From the NCBI GenBank assembly GCA_015233935.1, contig JADFXB010000012.1:1-60118 (forward strand): 60,118 nt of DNA. The letters are read 5' to 3'. Under the pieces are notes generated by a model. That model was not told where the DNA came from. It searched no databases and saw nothing but the letters and a program-made list of their open reading frames with translations. The DNA is from Magnetococcales bacterium (GTDB lineage: Bacteria > Pseudomonadota > Magnetococcia > Magnetococcales > JADFXB01). Positions 25,839 through 35,997 of this stretch are shown here, piece after piece. Numbering within the stretch: position 1 is the first letter of the stretch; every line of letters begins with the position of its first letter. The translations under genes were made by a program, and so were the position numbers.

Positions 25839-26530
25839 TGAACAGGATCAACTGGTTGTTGGCATTGACGGTGGGGATGACCGCTTTGAGTGGTTGTGTG
25901 ATGACCCGTGCCTCGGAACGTCCCCCTGCCCCCATAGCTGTGATTAAACCCCAAACCCCGGAGGCTCTCAGTCCCAAGAAGGGTTCCATCTGGCAGAGCA
26001 CCGATCGCAATACCCTGTTCTTGGACAACAAGGCCCGCAATGTAGGGGATTTGGTGACAGTGGTGGTTTCGGAAACCTCCAGTGCCCAGAAGACGGCTTC
26101 CACGGGTTTATCCCGGGATAGCTCAAATGATGTGGACTTGGATGGATTATTTGGCCTAAGTGCAGCGGTTACCAGGGCCAACCCCGGTTTTACAGACTCT
26201 GCCTCTATTCAAGGCAAGCATGAGTTCAAGGGGCAAGGCAGCACCACCCGGCAGGGGACTTTTACCGCCACCATATCCTGTGCAGTCACCGAAGTATTGG
26301 CCAATGGCAATCTGCGCATTGAGGGACGACGGGATATCACGGTCAACCATGAAAATCAGTTTATCATCCTCTCTGGGATTATTCGCCCGGAGGATATCTC
26401 CCCCAGCAATTCGGTGCGCTCTTTCCAGATTGCCGATGCCCGCATCGATTATTCAGGGGATGGGGATATCGACGATCAACAGAAACCTTCCTGGTTAAAC
26501 CAGCTCTTTTCGACTTTGCGTATTCTTTGA
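25838..26530 (+). CDS. flgH: Flagellar L-ring lipoprotein FlgH
   Basis: A 230-residue L-ring protein. The signal peptide ends in the lipobox LSGC (Cys near residue 20), so it is anchored in the outer membrane. The family core includes GSIWQSTDRNTLFLDNKARN, VGDLVTVVVSE and the later VNHENQFIILSGIIRPEDIS. The ATG shares one base with the flgA stop. A GTG one codon earlier is also in frame. It makes the outer-membrane bushing for the rod. Confidence 0.95.
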   Translation: MNRINWLLALTVGMTALSGCVMTRASERPPAPIAVIKPQTPEALSPKKGSIWQSTDRNTLFLDNKARNVGDLVTVVVSETSSAQKTASTGLSRDSSNDVDLDGLFGLSAAVTRANPGFTDSASIQGKHEFKGQGSTTRQGTFTATISCAVTEVLANGNLRIEGRRDITVNHENQFIILSGIIRPEDISPSNSVRSFQIADARIDYSGDGDIDDQQKPSWLNQLFSTLRIL

Positions 26531-26543
26531 TTGGAAGACGATC

Positions 26544-27647
26544 ATGAAGCGGTTATGGATAATGGTCACCCTGATGATGGCAATGGTAGTGCCCTTGGAG
26601 GGACAGGCTGCCCGACTCAAGGATGTGGCCGACGTGGAAGGGGTGCGGGATAACCAGTTGATCGGTTTTGGTCTGATAGCCGGTTTGAATGGCACCGGCG
26701 ACTCGGCCAACCGCTCCGCCTTTACCACCCAATCGCTGGTGATGATGTTGGAACGCATGGGTATTTCAGCACGGGATAGTTTAAAACAGATCGGGGTGAA
26801 AAACCTGGCCTCCGCCATGGTCACCGCCAATCTGCCCCCGTTTGCCCGCCAGGGAACCCGTCTGGATGTGACCCTGTCTTCTTTGGGGGATGCCAAGAGT
26901 CTGGAAGGGGGCACCTTGATCATGACCCCCATGAAGGGGGCGGACGGACGCATCTATGCGGTGGCACAGGGACCGGTCTCCATTGGCGGTATCGCCCCTT
27001 CGGGGGGTGGCAACACGGCAGGTGCCCAAAAAAACCATCCCACGGTGGGGCGCATTTCGGGTGGGGCCATTGTGGAACGGGAGATCGAGTTTGAGTTGAA
27101 TCAGGAACAAACCTTGCAGTTGACCTTGCGCAATCCCGACTTTACCACCGCCAACCGCACGGTGGGGGCCATCAACAGTTTGCTGGGGCAACCATTGGCC
27201 AAGGCACGGGACTCGGGAACCATCACCCTCAAGGTGCCCAAGGAGTACCAGGATCGGGTGGTGGAATATATCGCCCGTTTGGAAAATTTGGAGATTGAAT
27301 CGGATCAATCAGCCAAGATTGTGATTAATGAGAGAACGGGAACGGTGGTAATGGGTGAAAATGTGCGCATTTCCACCATCGCCTTGTCCCATGGCAATTT
27401 GAATATTCGCATTCGGCAGCCGGAAGAGACGCCCAAACCCGCCACCCAACGGGCAGCCGCTGGACAGCAGGCCCAACGTCCGGTGCAGGAGGAGATTGCC
27501 CGCTTGATGGAGATGGATGAAGGGGTGACCCTGGCCGATCTGGTCAACGGTTTGAACAAGGTGGGAGCCACGCCCAAAGATTTGATCGCCATTTTGCAAG
27601 CGATTAAATCGGCGGGGGCGTTGCAGGCAGAGATTGAAATTCTGTAA
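26544..27647 (+). CDS. flgI: Flagellar P-ring protein FlgI
   Basis: A 367-residue P-ring protein with a signal peptide (MVTLMMAMVVPLEGQA-ARL) and the conserved VEGVRDNQLIGFGLIAGLNG. It continues with NVAAVM-like VKNLASAMVTANLPPFARQG and ends with the C-terminal VTLADLVNGLNKVGATPKDL. It builds the peptidoglycan-associated ring around the rod. The length is normal. It lies 13 bases after flgH in the same operon. Confidence 0.97.
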   Translation: MKRLWIMVTLMMAMVVPLEGQAARLKDVADVEGVRDNQLIGFGLIAGLNGTGDSANRSAFTTQSLVMMLERMGISARDSLKQIGVKNLASAMVTANLPPFARQGTRLDVTLSSLGDAKSLEGGTLIMTPMKGADGRIYAVAQGPVSIGGIAPSGGGNTAGAQKNHPTVGRISGGAIVEREIEFELNQEQTLQLTLRNPDFTTANRTVGAINSLLGQPLAKARDSGTITLKVPKEYQDRVVEYIARLENLEIESDQSAKIVINERTGTVVMGENVRISTIALSHGNLNIRIRQPEETPKPATQRAAAGQQAQRPVQEEIARLMEMDEGVTLADLVNGLNKVGATPKDLIAILQAIKSAGALQAEIEIL

Positions 27648-27667
27648 TCCCTGAAAAGGAGAAGGTC

Positions 27668-27997
27668 ATGGAAATTCCTCCCTTGCAGCAAGCCATGCCG
27701 CAGATAAACCAGAAGGATGAAAAAAAACTCAAAGAGGCGGTATCAGGTTTTGAGTCCATCTTTCTGCAACAAATGCTGTCCTCCATGCGGCAGACCCTGC
27801 CAGAGGGTAGTCTGTTGAATGGCGGTCAGGGGGAAAAAATGTTCCGCGACCTGTTGGACCAAGAATACGCCAAACAGATGAGCCAACATCAAAATCAACG
27901 GGGTTTGAAGGAGACTTTGTTCCAGCAATTGACCATGGCCCGCTCTCCCCGCATCAGTGGATTGCAGCAGACCATGGAGCCGCCGGTAAAAGAATAG
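27668..27997 (+). CDS. flgJ: FlgJ-type rod-binding protein without muramidase domain
   Basis: A 109-residue protein carrying only the rod-binding (capping) domain of FlgJ: AVSGFESIFLQQMLSSMRQT and GEKMFRDLLDQEYAKQMSQ. The C-terminal peptidoglycan hydrolase domain of enteric FlgJ is absent, as in many alphaproteobacteria and other groups where a separate enzyme cuts the wall. It caps the growing rod. It is the last recognisable flagellar gene here; hook and filament genes are not in the window. Confidence 0.9.
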   Translation: MEIPPLQQAMPQINQKDEKKLKEAVSGFESIFLQQMLSSMRQTLPEGSLLNGGQGEKMFRDLLDQEYAKQMSQHQNQRGLKETLFQQLTMARSPRISGLQQTMEPPVKE

Positions 27998-28122
27998 GTT
28001 GGGTTAAAGTGTATGGTTGCGAGAGAGGCTTGTTTGTGGGACAACTTGCCGTTACCCTTCTCCAGGGGCTACCAGCCCCCAGGCCCTGATGTCAGCAACC
28101 TTTTTAATCCATGGGAGATGCC

Positions 28123-28758
28123 ATGACCACCGACGGAACTCCAACCGGTACACAGGCGACCTTGCAGTTTTTTTCCAAAGAGGAGGTGGACAACCTCCGT
28201 GGCGGCGACGCCCCCACCCGCAGTGAAGAAGAGGATTGGCAGGCCAACCGGGAAGAGTTGGTCAAGGCCAACGAAAATCGGGACTGGTTTGAGGTATTGC
28301 GTATTCTGGTCTATCTCTCCAACAAGGATGGCATACCGGAAGCTTACAAGGCCATGGCGCAAGCAGCCTGGCTGGTATTGAAAATACCCGCGCCGGTGAC
28401 GCAGGTGACATTGATCTATTACAACCTGTTGGTCTCTCTCACCCCCAAACATCCGGCAGGTCCTGCCATCGCCTCCCTGGCCAATTTGATGAGCCGTCAT
28501 CGCACCCCGGACCACCCGGATCGGGAGTTGGCCATCAATCAGGCGGGCCAAATGCTCCACTATGTGGCCACCACCCTGGATTTGGACGACCAGGATGCCT
28601 TTCAAGCCTTTGTGGAGCGGGAACATTTAAATGATCCCGACCATTTTCTGCCCCTGGTGATGGAAACCCTGGATGCCATGATCCGTGGCGACTGGTGGTT
28701 TGATCACCATCTGGTGCAAGAGGCGTTGGAACGGGATGCAACCCAACAGTCGGCCTGA
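28123..28758 (+). CDS. Helical protein of unknown function
   Basis: A 211-residue, mostly helical and acidic cytoplasmic protein with no signal peptide, membrane segment or Cys-rich motif. The middle reads like a short helical solenoid (WFEVLRILVYLSNKDGIPEA, then AYKAMAQAAWLVLKI and TLIYYNLLVSLTP). Its N-terminus (LQFFSKEEVDNLRGGDA) may be a separate flexible region. ATG 28123 has GGGAG 8 bases upstream; another ATG lies at 28111. It follows flgJ after 125 bp and is 15 bases ahead of nupC. I do not recognise it, and a flagellar link is only positional. Confidence 0.7.
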   Translation: MTTDGTPTGTQATLQFFSKEEVDNLRGGDAPTRSEEEDWQANREELVKANENRDWFEVLRILVYLSNKDGIPEAYKAMAQAAWLVLKIPAPVTQVTLIYYNLLVSLTPKHPAGPAIASLANLMSRHRTPDHPDRELAINQAGQMLHYVATTLDLDDQDAFQAFVEREHLNDPDHFLPLVMETLDAMIRGDWWFDHHLVQEALERDATQQSA

Positions 28759-28773
28759 TGGTGAGGGAACAAC

Positions 28774-30018
28774 GTGGAACAAGGCCAGAGTTTACTGGGA
28801 TTGTTTTTATTGACGGTACTGGCCTGGCTGGTGAGTGAAAATCGCCGCGCCTTTCCCTGGAAGTTGGTGGCGGGGGGCATTGTCTTGCAATTTGCCCTCG
28901 CCATTCCCTTGTTGTATCTGCCTGGCAGTCGGCAATTTTTCCTGCTCCTCAATGAAGGGGTGTTGGCCATTCAGGAGGCCACCCAGGCGGGAACCAGTTT
29001 TGTCTTTGGTTATCTGGGAGGTGGCAAACTGCCCTATGTGGAGACCACCCCTGGCAGCAGTTTTATTTTGGCCTTGCAGGCGTTGCCGTTGATTTTGGTG
29101 TTCAGTGCCATCTCTTCGTTGCTGTTTTATTGGCGGGTGTTGCCGTGGATCATTCGCGGCATTTCCACCCTGCTGGAAAAGGGTATGGGAATTGGTGGGG
29201 CCATCGGATTATCCACCGCCATGAATATTTTTGTGGGGATGGTCGAAGCCCCCTTGTTCATTCGTCCCTATCTGTTGAGCATGAGTCGGGCTGAATTGTT
29301 TGCGGTGATGGTAGGGGGCATGGCCTCCATTGCCGGTACGGTGATGGCCCTGTATGCCATCTTTCTTGCCAAGGTAATCCCCGATGCCATGGGCCACTTG
29401 CTGATTGCCTCCATCATGAGTGCCCCGGCGGCGTTGACCATCTCCTTCATCATGATTCCCCAAGAAACCCACAGCACCGCCGGACGACTTTTTCCTCCCA
29501 CCGCTGCCACCAGCACCATGGATGCCATCACCCTTGGGGTGCGGGATGGGGTGCAACTGTTGATTCAGATCATCGCCATGCTGTTGGTTTATGTGGCCTT
29601 GGTCTCTTTGGCCAACAGTCTGTTGACGCTTTTTCCCCAGGTGGCGGGAGAGGCCATCACCCTGCAACGCATTTTGGGCTGGTTGGCCGCCCCCATTACC
29701 TGGCTGATGGGTATTCCCTGGCAGGAGGCCCACACCGCCGGTTCCCTCATGGGCACCAAGACCATCCTGAACGAATTCATCGCTTACTTGAACATGAGCC
29801 AACTGCCGGAGGAAGCCCTCTCCCCCCGCAGTCGCCTGATCCTCACTTATGGCTTGTGTGGCTTTGCCAATCTGGGTAGTCTGGGCATCATGATTGGTGG
29901 CATGGGGGAGATGGTCCCGGAGCGTCGGCAGGAGATTGTCGCCCTGGGAATGCGCTCCATCCTGGCCGGAACGCTTGCAACCTGTATGACCGGGGCGGTG
30001 GTGGGGGTGTTGATCTGA
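28774..30018 (+). CDS. nupC: NupC-type concentrative nucleoside transporter
   Basis: A 414-residue inner-membrane symporter of the CNT family with about ten helices. Conserved segments include GTSFVFGYLGGGKLPYVE, IGGAIGLSTAMNIFVGMVEA, MVGGMASIAGTVMALYA and GTKTILNEFIAYLNM. It imports nucleosides with H+ or Na+. It starts at a GTG. No nucleoside catabolic genes are adjacent, which gives no hint on specificity. Confidence 0.93.
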   Translation: MEQGQSLLGLFLLTVLAWLVSENRRAFPWKLVAGGIVLQFALAIPLLYLPGSRQFFLLLNEGVLAIQEATQAGTSFVFGYLGGGKLPYVETTPGSSFILALQALPLILVFSAISSLLFYWRVLPWIIRGISTLLEKGMGIGGAIGLSTAMNIFVGMVEAPLFIRPYLLSMSRAELFAVMVGGMASIAGTVMALYAIFLAKVIPDAMGHLLIASIMSAPAALTISFIMIPQETHSTAGRLFPPTAATSTMDAITLGVRDGVQLLIQIIAMLLVYVALVSLANSLLTLFPQVAGEAITLQRILGWLAAPITWLMGIPWQEAHTAGSLMGTKTILNEFIAYLNMSQLPEEALSPRSRLILTYGLCGFANLGSLGIMIGGMGEMVPERRQEIVALGMRSILAGTLATCMTGAVVGVLI

Positions 30019-30042
30019 CCATTAGCATCGGGAGAGAAGGAT

Positions 30043-30840
30043 ATGAAGGTTACCGGAAAACAAGAAACATGGATGCCCCCCCTGTTTGTCTCCCATGGTG
30101 CTCCCGATTTAATTCTACGGGATCATCCCTGCCGACATTTTCTGGAAAATCTGGGTCGCACCCTGCCCCGCCCACGGGGAATTGTGGTGGTGTCTGGTCA
30201 CTGGGAGTCTCCCACCGCCAGGGTAACCGGTGTGGGGCGTTTGGAGACCGTCCATGATTTTTTCGGATTTCCCCGTGAATTATATGAGATAGACTACCCT
30301 GCCCAGGGAGAAGCCTGGTTGGTGGAAGCGGTCCTATCTGCCCTGACCGCGAAAAACGTGGTCTGTGAGCAGGCCAAAGGTCAGGGTTTGGATCACGGCG
30401 CATGGGTGCCTTTGCGACTCATGTTTCCTGAAGCCCAGATTCCGGTGGTGCAACTTTCCCTGTTGAAATCCCCCTCCCCCCTGGATCATCTGAAGTTGGG
30501 ACAAGCATTACATCCCCTACGCCAACAGGAAATATTGATTTTGGGTTCCGGGGCGATCACCCATAACTTGCGTCGGCTGAGCCGTCCTGGCACCCAACCT
30601 GAAGCATGGTCCATTCAATTCACCCAATGGCTGCACCAACAGTTAACAGGGGAGCACGCCCTATCGTTGGCCACTGAATTGGCCAACGCCCCCCACCTGG
30701 CCCTGGCCCACCCCACTCTCGAACACCTAATGCCCCTGTTGGTGGTCCAGGGAGCCGCCGGATTGGCTCCGGTGGCTGAACGCATTCACGACAGCTTCGA
30801 CTATGGCTCCCTGAATCTGGGTGCCTATCTTTTCCGTTGA
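30043..30840 (+). CDS. DODA-type class III extradiol dioxygenase
   Basis: A 265-residue member of the LigB/DODA family (YgiD-like). Metal ligands are expected in PPLFVSHGAPDLILRD, GIVVVSGHWESPTARV and GLDHGAWVPLRLMFP, with ITHNLRRL further on. The family includes 4,5-DOPA dioxygenases that open catechol rings, but many members have unknown substrates. It is 24 bases after nupC. Its 3' end overlaps the convergent DUF1990 gene by 16 bases. Confidence 0.88.
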   Translation: MKVTGKQETWMPPLFVSHGAPDLILRDHPCRHFLENLGRTLPRPRGIVVVSGHWESPTARVTGVGRLETVHDFFGFPRELYEIDYPAQGEAWLVEAVLSALTAKNVVCEQAKGQGLDHGAWVPLRLMFPEAQIPVVQLSLLKSPSPLDHLKLGQALHPLRQQEILILGSGAITHNLRRLSRPGTQPEAWSIQFTQWLHQQLTGEHALSLATELANAPHLALAHPTLEHLMPLLVVQGAAGLAPVAERIHDSFDYGSLNLGAYLFR

Positions 30841-31448
30841 TCCACCGCCCGCTGCATGGCCAAACCCGACTCCAGGGCAAAGAGTTTTTGCATACGATGC
30901 ACGTGAAGGGCACCTATTTTAGCCAGCCATCGCTGTTTTCTGGAAAAGGAACACAGATCATAGTAGACCAGATCGTCCTCCTGGTTCCAGACAATCTGCA
31001 TCCGCTCTTCACCCACAATCATGTGATCGGGAAGGGTGCCCATGGCAAAGCCAAAACGATGCTCGCTCCCCTGTTCATCAAAAACTTCCAGAATACGTAC
31101 CGCATTGATCAGCCATAGTCCCAGGCTGCTCCCCAGAATGGCCAGGTCGGTTCCAGGGGCGGCTACCGTCTCCGGCCAGCACAGTTGCACCCAGTCCAGG
31201 TCAAAACATTTCCATTGACGCAAAGCCTCTCTGGCATAACCATAAATGCTTTCACCCCGGCCCAGAACAAACCTATAATGGGCCAGACGGTACTCCTTGG
31301 ACAGCTTTTTCTTCTCCTTTTCCAGGCGACCGGTGCTTCCCACCTCGTCATAGGAAAAAGTATTTTCCCGTTGGTCAGCAAGAAAGGCGTTAATGGATTT
31401 GCGACCAGGTTTTTTAAGAAATACAATATGCTTGGTTGGTTTTTGCAT
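30825..31448 (-). CDS. DUF1990 family protein
   Basis: A 207-residue protein resembling DUF1990, based on HYRFVLGRGESIYGYAREAL near the N-terminus and the HRFGFAMGTLPDHMIVGEER motif followed by VWNQEDDLVYYDLCSFSR. Members are small soluble proteins of unknown function, also found in plants. The start is the ATG with AAGGTG 7 bases upstream; a GTG three codons earlier is in frame. The N-terminus is unusually basic (KPTKHIVFLKKPGRK). It is convergent with, and overlaps, the dioxygenase gene. Confidence 0.75.
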   Translation of the reverse strand: MQKPTKHIVFLKKPGRKSINAFLADQRENTFSYDEVGSTGRLEKEKKKLSKEYRLAHYRFVLGRGESIYGYAREALRQWKCFDLDWVQLCWPETVAAPGTDLAILGSSLGLWLINAVRILEVFDEQGSEHRFGFAMGTLPDHMIVGEERMQIVWNQEDDLVYYDLCSFSRKQRWLAKIGALHVHRMQKLFALESGLAMQRAVDQRKR

Positions 31449-31647
31449 CGATAACACCTTATAGTTAACAGAGAATTTTTGGGGCTAGAGATGTTTCCCT
31501 TGGGAATCCAGCAAACACCATACCCATTTTTCTTAGGACCATAAAGGAAATCGGTAACATATCCTCATTTCAAAAGAACGCCTGGCCTGAACCATTCCCT
31601 GGAATACCATGTACCGGTGGCGAAAATTAAAGAGGAGTGCATCTTAA

Positions 31648-34600
31648 GTGAATACCCACTCACCATTTTTTCCAACCACCCTCCGCTTCCGGTTGAGTAT
31701 GGCGGTCTGTCTCTCTCTTACCACTTTTTTTATCATTGGCAGTTACCTGCTGGGCCATCGTATGTCACATCAGATTGCAGAGAATAAGGGGGTATTGTTC
31801 TCAGAAATTGCCCAAGGCCTGATTACCCAGTTGGACAAAGACATGAATCACCGGCTTGCGGAGACCAAGGTGTTCGCCAATTTAAACCGCATCCGGGATG
31901 TCACCTTTCCCCTCTCGCAAAAGCGTGATTTGCTGAACGAATTTGCCCAACAACAATCCTCCTATGCCTGGATCGGTCTTCTGGATGCAGAGGGGAAGAT
32001 TGCTGTGGGCAGCAAAGGCATGCTGGAAGGCCTGGATGTCAGCACGCGGGCCTATTTTCTTGCCGGAAAGCGTGGTGAAGAATTTGTCGGCGATGTACAC
32101 GATGCCGTTCTGCTGGCCAAAATTCTGCCACCACCCAAACATGATCCCTTGCCCTTGCGTTTCGTGGATGTGGCCCATCCCATCTATGACCTGAAAAGCA
32201 ATGTTTTTGCGGGTGTACTGGTTGCCCATATGAGCTGGGACTGGGCTGCGGAAGTTCGCAATACCCTGCTCAAACCCCTTGGGGAATCCCATGATCTGGA
32301 GGTGGTGGTTTTCAACAAGGAGGGCAAGCCTATAATGGCACCGTCCGACATTCTTCTGGGCAAGCGACAGGCCCATCTCCCAGATACTCAAGAGATTCAT
32401 AACAAGGATGGATTTACCCATTTCATTGCCGATGACAAGGTCACCAGGTATTTGACCGGCTACGCCAAAAGTAAGGGTGTTGAGGACTATGCAGGTCTGG
32501 GCTGGCAGGTGGTGGTCAGACAGGATGTAACGATTGCCCTTGCGGAAGCCGAACGCCTCAAGACCCTGTTGTTTATTGTCAGCCTGTTGGCTGCCCTGTT
32601 TTTCAGTTGGCTGGTATGGTTGCTGACAGGACGCCTGACCAAACCGCTGCAAACCATTGTCACGGCAGCCCATAAGATCAGCAACGGCGACCTGCATGTG
32701 ACCATTCCCCAACTGACGGGCAGCGGCGAGGCTGCCGAACTGGCCCAAGCCCTGGATATCATGGTATCCAAATTGGTGGCCCAAGGACGAACCTTGGCAG
32801 AAGCCAACGCCCTTTTGGAGCAACGGGTTGCCCAACGTACTGCCGAACTGGCTTCCCATGTAAGCCGTACCCAGGGCATCCTGCGCACCATGTTGGATGG
32901 ACTGATACAAATTGACAATCAGGGCATCATCCTGACGGTCAACAACGCGGTTCAGCAAATGTTCGGCTATACGGAAGAGGAACTTCTTGGACAGAATGTC
33001 AACCTTCTGATGGCTGAGCCTCATCCCTCCCAGCATGATGATTCCCTGCACCATTTTTTACAGACACAGCAATCCAACCTACTGGGCAAATGTGTGCAGT
33101 TGATGGGTCGGCACAAGGATGGCACCACCTTTCCCCTGGAACTTTCCACCAACGAAATGTTGGATGAAACTGGCCACGTCTTGGTACTGCGGGACATCAG
33201 TAACCGGGTTTTGGAAGAAAAGAGCCTGGCCGAAAGCAGGCGGGTGTTGGAGAAAATTGCATCGGGGCACAAACTGTCAGATATTTTCGAAAGTGTGGTG
33301 GCATTCGCAGAAACGGTGGCTTCCTACAGTCTTTGCTCCATTTTGATTGTGGATCAACAGGCAAGACGGCTGCGCACGGGAGCCGCTCCCCATTTGCCTG
33401 CAAGCTACAACGCCCTTATCGACGGACTGGAATATGCGGTGGGGGTCGGCTCTTGTGGTACGGCTGCCGCTACCGGAGAGGACATAATTGTCGAGGATGT
33501 CCAAACACACCCCTATTGGGCAGCATTCCGTCCTGCGACTCAAGCGGCTTGTTTGCGTTCCTGCTGGTCGGTTCCTGCCAAGAATAGGCAGGGAGAAGTG
33601 CTGGCAACGGTGGCCATGTACCATCGGGTACCCAAAAAACCAACAGAACGTGAACTCCATCAGATTCATGTGGCGGCTGACTTGGTATCCATTGCCCTGA
33701 TGCGCAACCGCTGGGAAGAAGAGCTGTTCGCCGCCAAAGAAGCCGCCGAGACGGCCAATCAAACCAAGAGCATGTTTTTGGCCAACATGAGCCACGAAAT
33801 CCGCACCCCCATGAATGCCATCATCGGCATGAGCCATCTGGCGTTGCGAACCGATTTGACCCGCAAACAGCAAGATTACCTCCATATTATCCACACCTCT
33901 GCCAAATCTCTCCTTTCCATCATCAACGACATTCTGGACTTTTCCAAGATTGAAGCGGGCAAGTTGGATATGGAGAAGGTATCGTTCAGTCTGGGAGAAG
34001 TTTTGGAAAATTTGACCCATATTCTCTCCATTAAAACCAATGAAAAAAAGTTGGAGTTGTTGTTTTCTTCCCACCCGGAGACCCCGGATGGTTTGGTGGG
34101 CGACCCACTGCGTCTTGGGCAGATTCTCCTCAATTTGGCCAGCAATGCGGTGAAGTTTACCGAAAGCGGGGAGATCATCCTTCATGTGGAATGTAAAAAA
34201 AGGGAAGAGGAGCGGGCGACCCTTGAATTTTCTGTGATGGATACCGGCATTGGCATGACTGAGGAGCAGGTGGGCAGGTTATTTCGCTCCTTTACCCAGG
34301 CCGACTCTTCAACCACGCGAAAATATGGTGGTACTGGCTTGGGACTTACCATAAGCAAACAGCTTGTGGAGTTGATGGGTGGGGAGATCCAGGTTGCCAG
34401 TGTACCAGGAAAGGGAACCACCTTCCGCTTTACTGCCAACTTTGCCTTGGATCACAGTGCTGCTCGCACCTGCCCAGCCCCCCTACCCGATCTGCGCCAT
34501 TTGCCGGTGTTGATTGTGGATGATCGGGCACCCAGTCGGGAGATTTTGCAAGAGCTGGCCACCAGCCTCTCCTTTGAAGTTACTCTGGCCTCTACAGGTG

Positions 34601-35997
34601 AGGAAGCCATCCAACGGATCCGTCAACGGGCAGGGGGTGAACACCCCATTCAACTGGTCTTTCTGGACTGGAAAATGCCTGGCATGGACGGCGTGGAAAC
34701 CATGCAAAAAATCAAGGCCGACACCACCTTGGCCACCCCCCCCAAGGTGGTGATGGTGACCGCCTATGATCGGGATGAGTTGCTTCGGTTGTTGCAAGGC
34801 TGGGATGTGGATGGCGTCTTGAGCAAACCGGTGACAGCCTCTGCCCTGTTGGATGCGGCGATTGTAGCCAGCCGTCATGTGGTCATTCCTGCTACAAAGC
34901 AGGCTGCACCAGTTCACAAGAAGGAAGTTGAATTAAAATCTGTCTTGCAGGGAATGCGGGTCCTGCTTGTAGAGGACAATGTGGTAAACCAGCAGATTGC
35001 CACCGAACTGCTTGAAATGGTCCAAATAGTGGTTGATACGGCGGATCATGGGGAAATTGCCTTGGCCAAGACACAGTCCGGCACCTACGATGTGGTGTTG
35101 ATGGATGTGCAAATGCCGGTAATGGACGGTTATACCGCTACCGTAGAAATTCGCAAGCATCACCCTCCCCATAAACTCCCCATTATCGCCATGACGGCCA
35201 ATGCCATGACCTCGGATAGGGAAAAATGTCTGGCAGCGGGGATGAACGACTACATCGCCAAACCTATTGACCCGGCTGAAATGTATGCAACCCTGGCCCG
35301 GTGGGTCAAACCAGGAGGAAAAACCAATTCCCACAGCCTGCTTCCTTTGGCGGATGCATCCATGGCGGGCCATCCCGTCTTGCCTGATCTTCCGGGTATC
35401 CATGTGGCTGCGGGTCTGAACCGCCTGAGTGGCAACCTGGGTTCCTATCTGAAAGTTCTCACCAAATTTGCCCATAACCAGGCAGGAGCTGTGGCGGAGA
35501 TTCGCCAGGCCTTGGACAGCGGCGACCGTGGCAAGGCAACACGGGTAGCCCACTCCTTGAAGGGCATCGCAGGCAGTATTGGAGTGGAAGAACTGGCAAC
35601 GATGGCGGGAGAGCTTGAACGCTTCCTGTTAAAAGAGAACGGTGAACCGGATGCTGCAGTATTGACCGCTTTGGAGGAAAAGCTGACCGCCATCATTCAG
35701 ACCATCCAAGCAGGTGTTCTTCAAGATCAAACCCCTTGGCCAGCGGTGGGAGGGGAAGCCGGGGACATGGAAGAGATCAAAAGCCAGATCAAACGCATTA
35801 TGGGGATGATCGCCGACTATGATTCGGAAACCGAAGAGGTGATAGACCATCTGCTGGAGAGGCCCATGGATCCAGACATGCAGGCGGGTCTGGCAGCCAT
35901 CCGCAAGCGGGTGGCCAAGTATGATTTTGAGGGGGCGGGAACCGCCTTAAGCCATTTCATGAAGGCGTATCATCTTTCCGATGAGGTCCAATTATGA
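31648..35997 (+). CDS. Hybrid sensor histidine kinase with Cache, HAMP, PAS, GAF, two receiver and HPt domains
   Basis: A 1449-residue membrane kinase. In order: a membrane helix (about 18-36), a periplasmic Cache-like sensor to about 300, a second helix (about 308-330), HAMP, PAS (about 405-530, with [20 protein letters not shown]) and GAF (about 540-690). Then come HisKA ([20 protein letters not shown]), a HATPase ([13 protein letters not shown]), a first receiver ([13 protein letters not shown]), a second receiver ([13 protein letters not shown]) and an HPt domain ([13 protein letters not shown]). It can run a full internal phosphorelay. The start is a GTG with AGAGGAG about 11 bases upstream. 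It overlaps the next gene by 4 bases, so its output probably passes to the PP2C and HD-GYP regulators downstream. Confidence 0.95.
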   Translation: MNTHSPFFPTTLRFRLSMAVCLSLTTFFIIGSYLLGHRMSHQIAENKGVLFSEIAQGLITQLDKDMNHRLAETKVFANLNRIRDVTFPLSQKRDLLNEFAQQQSSYAWIGLLDAEGKIAVGSKGMLEGLDVSTRAYFLAGKRGEEFVGDVHDAVLLAKILPPPKHDPLPLRFVDVAHPIYDLKSNVFAGVLVAHMSWDWAAEVRNTLLKPLGESHDLEVVVFNKEGKPIMAPSDILLGKRQAHLPDTQEIHNKDGFTHFIADDKVTRYLTGYAKSKGVEDYAGLGWQVVVRQDVTIALAEAERLKTLLFIVSLLAALFFSWLVWLLTGRLTKPLQTIVTAAHKISNGDLHVTIPQLTGSGEAAELAQALDIMVSKLVAQGRTLAEANALLEQRVAQRTAELASHVSRTQGILRTMLDGLIQIDNQGIILTVNNAVQQMFGYTEEELLGQNVNLLMAEPHPSQHDDSLHHFLQTQQSNLLGKCVQLMGRHKDGTTFPLELSTNEMLDETGHVLVLRDISNRVLEEKSLAESRRVLEKIASGHKLSDIFESVVAFAETVASYSLCSILIVDQQARRLRTGAAPHLPASYNALIDGLEYAVGVGSCGTAAATGEDIIVEDVQTHPYWAAFRPATQAACLRSCWSVPAKNRQGEVLATVAMYHRVPKKPTERELHQIHVAADLVSIALMRNRWEEELFAAKEAAETANQTKSMFLANMSHEIRTPMNAIIGMSHLALRTDLTRKQQDYLHIIHTSAKSLLSIINDILDFSKIEAGKLDMEKVSFSLGEVLENLTHILSIKTNEKKLELLFSSHPETPDGLVGDPLRLGQILLNLASNAVKFTESGEIILHVECKKREEERATLEFSVMDTGIGMTEEQVGRLFRSFTQADSSTTRKYGGTGLGLTISKQLVELMGGEIQVASVPGKGTTFRFTANFALDHSAARTCPAPLPDLRHLPVLIVDDRAPSREILQELATSLSFEVTLASTGEEAIQRIRQRAGGEHPIQLVFLDWKMPGMDGVETMQKIKADTTLATPPKVVMVTAYDRDELLRLLQGWDVDGVLSKPVTASALLDAAIVASRHVVIPATKQAAPVHKKEVELKSVLQGMRVLLVEDNVVNQQIATELLEMVQIVVDTADHGEIALAKTQSGTYDVVLMDVQMPVMDGYTATVEIRKHHPPHKLPIIAMTANAMTSDREKCLAAGMNDYIAKPIDPAEMYATLARWVKPGGKTNSHSLLPLADASMAGHPVLPDLPGIHVAAGLNRLSGNLGSYLKVLTKFAHNQAGAVAEIRQALDSGDRGKATRVAHSLKGIAGSIGVEELATMAGELERFLLKENGEPDAAVLTALEEKLTAIIQTIQAGVLQDQTPWPAVGGEAGDMEEIKSQIKRIMGMIADYDSETEEVIDHLLERPMDPDMQAGLAAIRKRVAKYDFEGAGTALSHFMKAYHLSDEVQL

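Noticed and set aside
28060-28085. GC-rich hairpin after flgJ as a terminator
   Set aside because: The stem around AGGGGCT and AGCCCC is short with a bulge and has no T run, so it cannot be called a terminator.
31882-33054. 390-codon minus-strand frame opposite the hybrid kinase
   Set aside because: It lies inside a continuous kinase frame with conserved domains and has no start signal.
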